From positions 1 through 36,044 of the forward strand of contig CAZXEH010000021.1 in the NCBI GenBank assembly GCA_964639885.1: a stretch of DNA of 36,044 bases, in the 5' to 3' direction. Positions 32,742 through 36,044 of this stretch are shown here, piece by piece. Under the pieces are notes generated by a model. That model did no database searches. It was given only the letters and a program-made list of their open reading frames with translations, and was not told the DNA's origin. Position 1 is the first letter of the stretch. The number at the start of each line of letters is the position of its first letter. Both the position numbers and the translations under genes were made by a program. The DNA is from JAGNLA01 sp964639885. Lineage in GTDB: Bacteria; Caldisericota; Caldisericia; JAAYUI01.

Positions 32742-32843
32742 CTATTTTTTCATGCTTTCAGCCAGTTGTGCCAGCTGTGCCTTAATCTCTTCAACACTTT
32801 TCCTTATCGTTTCCAGCTCACCGAGCATGGTGTCCTTGACCAT
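32742..32843 (-). CDS. Small coiled-coil ORF behind an in-frame TGA
   Basis: 33 codons from ATG 32843: a Leu/Glu/Lys heptad-like sequence (LGELETIRKSVEEIKAQLAQL) that would form a short amphipathic coiled coil. The good ribosome site GGAGGT (32866-32861) sits five bases before an ATG at 32855 that gives only M-N-G-stop. The TGA stop is followed directly by the ATG at 32843 in the same frame. So it could be read by stop-codon reinitiation, or a Trp codon may have mutated to TGA. A promoter (32904-32877) supports expression. Function unknown. Confidence 0.4.
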   Translation of the reverse strand: MVKDTMLGELETIRKSVEEIKAQLAQLAESMKK

Positions 32844-32876
32844 TCAGCCATTCATTGGCCACCTCCGATGGGCAAT

Positions 32877-32904
32877 AATATAACCGCTATAACACTTTTT
32901 GTAA
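32877..32904 (-). promoter_or_regulatory. Candidate promoter for the small coiled-coil ORF
   Basis: On the minus strand TTACAA (32904-32899), 16-base spacer, TATATT (32882-32877). The start point would be only a few bases before the GGAGGT at 32866. Confidence 0.4.
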
Positions 32905-32905
32905 A

Positions 32906-34300
32906 ATGTTAGCCGTTGTTGACAGACAGAGGGTTAAACAATATTATCTCACCATGACTCACTTTTATGGGATTCCAGAGCTGCTTGAATCCGGTCTCGT
33001 CGTACGCATTCCGACAACCGAGAATATCACGCTAACGCGCAGGATAGAAAAGATTGTTGACAGCTCAGAGTTTCAAAAACTTCGCAAGGTGAAGCAGCTG
33101 TCATTGACACATTTTGTCTATCCCGGAGCCACTCACACAAGGTTTGAGCACAGCCTCGGCGTGTATCAGCTGATCAGGCGATACCTCAACCACATGCTGG
33201 GAATTCCGATTTTCAAAGAGGTTGTAAGACCCGATCATGTGCTGGCCGTCATTTTGGCGTCACTGATGCATGACATCGGCCATTACCCGTTTTGTCACAT
33301 TGTTGAGGGGTTAATCCCAGGAATGCCCAAGCACGAGGAGCGTGGACAGGAAATCGTCAGCAGACTCCTGCTTTCCGGTCTCATTGAACATTTCGACGTC
33401 GATCCGACTCTGGTTGGGAGGCTCATTTCCGGTGACGAGCGCGGATTGACCGATAACGAACTCGTGCCATTCAGGTTTCTTCGTGACCTGCTAGATTCGC
33501 CAATTGATGCCGACAAGATGGATTATCTCGAACGGGACAGCATTCATTGCGGTGTCACATACGGTCACAGCTATGACAAGAACCGTCTGATCGGATCACT
33601 TACAATCTCTGACGATTTCAGGCTTGCCTTGACCGATAAGGGCAGATCGTCAGCAGAGTACGTTATTTTCTCAAGATATATAATGCTCACCGAAGTTTAT
33701 TGGCACCACACGGTCAGATCGGCTTCAATCATGCTCATCCGTGCGCTTCAGGAGGCCAAAAACATTGATGGCTGGGACGATTTCCTTGGCAAGCTCATGA
33801 ATGATTGCGGCGATGACGACGCTTTGACTGAGTTGGCCGAACTTGTCGTAGATGACCCCGACATTTCCGGACTGGTCAGAGGCTTGAGAACCAGAGACCT
33901 TTACAAGCGTGTGAGAACCTACTCGCCTCTTGACCCTGATTCGGCCGAGGTTTTCGAGTCGTTGAAAGGTTTTGCAGGGCCGGTCGATGGCATCAGGCTT
34001 TCGCAGGTGATCGAGAAAATGCTTGATTTGCCGAGGATGACCATCCTTGCCGACATTGTACCAATCAAATCAAAAACGGCGGATATTAATGTTTATTATC
34101 CTCGTCGCAACCAGTACCGCAGTTTGACCCAGATTTCACCAGTTGCAAACGTAATTTCCAACACCTGGGGTTCAATGACTGGAATTGTCAGGGTTTATTG
34201 CCATCCAAAATTTGAAGCCAAACTCGTCGCCCTGGGTGACCAGATAGACAAATACGTCATTTCGGCTGCATCCCAGATCAAATGGGGCGTGGTTTCCTGA
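32906..34300 (+). CDS. HD-domain phosphohydrolase (COG1078/YdhJ-like, dNTPase-related)
   Basis: 464 aa. The metal-binding HD motif set is complete: H82 (FEHSLGV), H122-D123 (MHDIGHYPF, with H126), and D203 (DADKMDYLERD). The DSSEFQKLRKVKQL entry region and the HTRFEHS block match the SAMHD1/dGTPase-like family of nucleoside triphosphate triphosphohydrolases. A precise substrate cannot be told. ATG 32906 has no ribosome site; ATG 32954 (MTHFYG) may be the real start and would sit closer to family N-termini. The gene stands alone, divergent from the small ORF, and its 3' end overlaps the convergent methyltransferase by 23 bases. Confidence 0.88.
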   Translation: MLAVVDRQRVKQYYLTMTHFYGIPELLESGLVVRIPTTENITLTRRIEKIVDSSEFQKLRKVKQLSLTHFVYPGATHTRFEHSLGVYQLIRRYLNHMLGIPIFKEVVRPDHVLAVILASLMHDIGHYPFCHIVEGLIPGMPKHEERGQEIVSRLLLSGLIEHFDVDPTLVGRLISGDERGLTDNELVPFRFLRDLLDSPIDADKMDYLERDSIHCGVTYGHSYDKNRLIGSLTISDDFRLALTDKGRSSAEYVIFSRYIMLTEVYWHHTVRSASIMLIRALQEAKNIDGWDDFLGKLMNDCGDDDALTELAELVVDDPDISGLVRGLRTRDLYKRVRTYSPLDPDSAEVFESLKGFAGPVDGIRLSQVIEKMLDLPRMTILADIVPIKSKTADINVYYPRRNQYRSLTQISPVANVISNTWGSMTGIVRVYCHPKFEAKLVALGDQIDKYVISAASQIKWGVVS

Positions 34301-35234
34301 TCACAGCAATGTTGTGAATATCTAGCGGTTCTGTTATGATCTCGAAATCTTCAATATTTTTACAGGCTTTGAAAATTCCAAGGAACTGCTCAAGAGTCCG
34401 GTATTTCATTTCCCAATCGATGACCCACTTGACGAAGGGGCTTTCGTTGTTGCGTCGAAGATTGCTGGTGACAAGGATTCCCTCTGGCTTCAGGGCATCA
34501 ATGCACATCTGGATTGTTTTTGTTGCGGTTGGGTCATCCATATACTCGAGAGCGCCGATCATCTCGATGAAATCGAAAGATCGCAGTGTCTCCGGTCTTG
34601 AAAGAAATTCGCTTGTGTGCTGGCGTTCGATGCAGGCGAATCCATTTTTTGTACAGGAGTGAGTGTTTTCCAGGTATTCAACCACTTGGCAGTCGTGATC
34701 GACAAGCGTCAGTTGGTGACCGTTGGCTTTGATGGCTTCGAGGGATGGCATGATGCTTTCAGCTGAACCACAGGCGAGACAGAGGATGCTTTTGTTTTTG
34801 CATGATTTGACAAACTGAGATAGTAAAGATTTAGCTATTCCGAGTCGATTTCGAAGTGCTTGAGCATTACAATTGAAATAACCGATACGATCGATAATCC
34901 AGCTTATAGTTCCGGGATTTTTGTTTGGAAAATTATAAAACACTTTAATTGATAACCAATTACCATGACCTACTTTTGCTACCCTTGTGAATTCACCAAG
35001 TCCATCGGCTAGCATTGTATTAACTGGCGGGTTTTTGCCCTTGAACCGCTGCCACCATCTCTTTTTGAGCCATACGTATACTGTTAGTGTGTATAGCATG
35101 GGTAGTTGGAACCATGAAATCCATGGTTTCCGTTCAAACTTCACGCCTTCAAAACTGAATCCGCAAGACAATTTTTCCTGTCCTGTCAGCTTTCCTGTGC
35201 TTGAATCCCAACGCCAGAATTTAGGTTTGATCAT
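34278..35234 (-). CDS. Class I SAM-dependent methyltransferase
   Basis: 318 aa from ATG 35234 behind GGGAGAAC. The Rossmann core holds motif I ILCLACGSAES (near residue 150), an acidic VDHD after beta-2, and IGALEYMDDPT, as in family members that methylate small molecules or lipids. The N-terminal ~120 residues carry a Trp-rich, partly hydrophobic region (WFQLPMLYTLTVYVWLKKRWW) not typical of the fold and perhaps membrane-associated. The stretch 34800-34980 is more AT-rich than its neighbours. It overlaps the acyl-ACP-reductase homologue upstream by 14 bases, so they are translationally coupled. Substrate unknown. Confidence 0.75.
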   Translation of the reverse strand: MIKPKFWRWDSSTGKLTGQEKLSCGFSFEGVKFERKPWISWFQLPMLYTLTVYVWLKKRWWQRFKGKNPPVNTMLADGLGEFTRVAKVGHGNWLSIKVFYNFPNKNPGTISWIIDRIGYFNCNAQALRNRLGIAKSLLSQFVKSCKNKSILCLACGSAESIMPSLEAIKANGHQLTLVDHDCQVVEYLENTHSCTKNGFACIERQHTSEFLSRPETLRSFDFIEMIGALEYMDDPTATKTIQMCIDALKPEGILVTSNLRRNNESPFVKWVIDWEMKYRTLEQFLGIFKACKNIEDFEIITEPLDIHNIAVIRKPRPI

Positions 35235-36044
35235 CTTTTTGTTCTCCCATGTACTTTTTACGTAAATCAGCGAGCAGCTCTTTTGATATGAGTTCAGAAA
35301 TCATGTATTCGTGTGATGTTATGGTTTTCCTTGTGTTGATTCCAAGGTCAACTGGTTGCCCGAAGCTCGTGAAAGGAGCCAGGTAGAATTCATCCGAAAA
35401 CCTTTCGGCAATGTTGCTGACTTTTTCCATCTGCGCAAGCGTTACGTTGCCGGTGAAGTTGTCCCTACAGTCAGCCTTTGCAAGTATCAAAGTCTCCGAA
35501 AAACAGGCGTATGCCCGCTTGGGAGGCAATCCAATGCTGGTGCGTCCAAGGTCGATGAAAGGCGTTTCCACAATCCCGCCGTCCACCACGAGCACATCTT
35601 TTCTGGTAACGCCCATCTCCTGGCTGGTGTTCCTGGGCTGTGTGTCGTCGTAAATGATTGCGTTTGGGGCTGCGTGTTCCGGCTTTATCAGCACCTGGCT
35701 TGAGCTGGTCGTCACGATTACGATTCCTGCTTTCCTGATATCGTCGATATCTGTACTGATGGTTATTTTTTCAGGACTTGCTCCGCCAGAGACAATCCTG
35801 TCCCTGAGATTTTTGAGCCTGCTCTCATTCCTTGCACATAAAATCATGTTGCAGCCGTTTAGCCCGAAGTGTTCAGAAACAGCTCCACCGACAGAACCCG
35901 AAGCACCGAGAACGGCGATGGTTTCTTTGGACAAATCACATTTCCGCTTGCCAGCTATTTCGACGATTGACTTTATGGTTATGTAAGCTGTAAAGGCGTT
36001 GCCGGTTGTGACAGACAAAGCCTGGCCTTGAAACTCTTTCAGTA
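35221..36044 (-). CDS. Homologue of cyanobacterial long-chain acyl-ACP reductase (AAR), 5' end outside window
   Basis: The frame is open to the right edge (first visible codons LKEFQGQALS), so the protein starts beyond the window; ~274 residues are seen. NAD(P)-binding Rossmann core with VLGASGSVGG is preceded by VTTGNAFTAY and followed by ILCARNESRLKNL, VVDGGIVET and AYACFSETLIL. From memory, each of these has an equivalent in Synechococcus AAR in the same order, including the Cys in FACF that serves as the acyl-thioester nucleophile there. AAR reduces fatty acyl-ACP to aldehyde. The residue is conserved here, but the substrate of a non-cyanobacterial homologue is not known. No aldehyde deformylating oxygenase is seen nearby. 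Confidence 0.7.
   Translation of the reverse strand, partial: LKEFQGQALSVTTGNAFTAYITIKSIVEIAGKRKCDLSKETIAVLGASGSVGGAVSEHFGLNGCNMILCARNESRLKNLRDRIVSGGASPEKITISTDIDDIRKAGIVIVTTSSSQVLIKPEHAAPNAIIYDDTQPRNTSQEMGVTRKDVLVVDGGIVETPFIDLGRTSIGLPPKRAYACFSETLILAKADCRDNFTGNVTLAQMEKVSNIAERFSDEFYLAPFTSFGQPVDLGINTRKTITSHEYMISELISKELLADLRKKYMGEQKDDQT

Noticed and set aside
32844..32846. TGA as a selenocysteine codon
   Set aside because: No SECIS-like hairpin follows it closely and the ATG directly after it offers a simpler reading.
1..36044. CRISPR array, tRNA, rRNA or insertion sequence
   Set aside because: No repeat-spacer pattern, cloverleaf, rRNA core or transposase was recognised on either strand by eye; a covariance-model search would be decisive for small RNAs.

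Overview
This window is bacterial DNA of moderate GC with dense, mostly protein-coding content. It comes from a draft assembly, because a 100-base N gap splits one gene. No rRNA, tRNA, CRISPR array, insertion sequence or prophage was recognised. The organism is probably an uncultivated or poorly sampled bacterium with a large cell-surface and exported proteome. Evidence includes c-type heme proteins fused to copper-amine-oxidase-N 'stalk' domains, a giant subtilase with SLH-like repeats, lipobox-bearing lipoproteins and Ig-like repeat proteins. The housekeeping genes (ruvA, ruvC, yebC, pdxST, cmk-plsC) are ordinary bacterial ones. I cannot assign a phylum from the sequence alone.

Layout. 1-2089: three exported mono-heme proteins; the last two are tandem paralogues (heme, EF-hand, stalk). 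2120-4938: a large surface protein behind a leader that can fold over its own start codon. 4939-6238: four tandem cold-shock protein genes with hairpin leaders. 6235-11561 (minus): ruvA, a 1,433-aa subtilase and a Fur-family regulator, closely packed. 11940-13742: a membrane-anchored SPFH protein whose modular layout recalls the major vault protein. 13883-14809 (minus): an Abi_2/HEPN gene just behind a terminator. 14890-17563 (minus): the overlapping operon pdxS-pdxT-yebC-ruvC. 17732-21997: two paralogous S9 peptidase lipoproteins. 22165-24404: carbamate kinase overlapping a cytidylate kinase-acyltransferase fusion. 24490-28859: a tightly overlapping operon of a thioredoxin-like lipoprotein, two FtsX-type permeases that share a PKGCPY motif, an ATPase, a CPAGC lipoprotein and a Nudix hydrolase. 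28837-29148 (minus): YgbA-like Cys-rich protein. 29281-30657: exported four-repeat Ig-like protein. 30718-32654 (minus): two UbiA-superfamily genes, one artificially broken by the gap and one lacking the canonical Asp motifs. 32742-34300: a tiny coiled-coil ORF and a divergent HD phosphohydrolase. 34278-36044 (minus): a methyltransferase and a homologue of cyanobacterial acyl-ACP reductase running off the window.

The strongest leads are the Fet/P19-like redox ABC operon without its usual iron partners, the vault-like SPFH protein, the acyl-ACP-reductase/methyltransferase pair, the structured leaders at 2120-2224 and in the csp array, and the degenerate UbiA paralogue. The assembly gap at 31399-31498 can be closed by eye: the two flanks carry the same 55 bases, and merging them restores a 297-aa reading frame.
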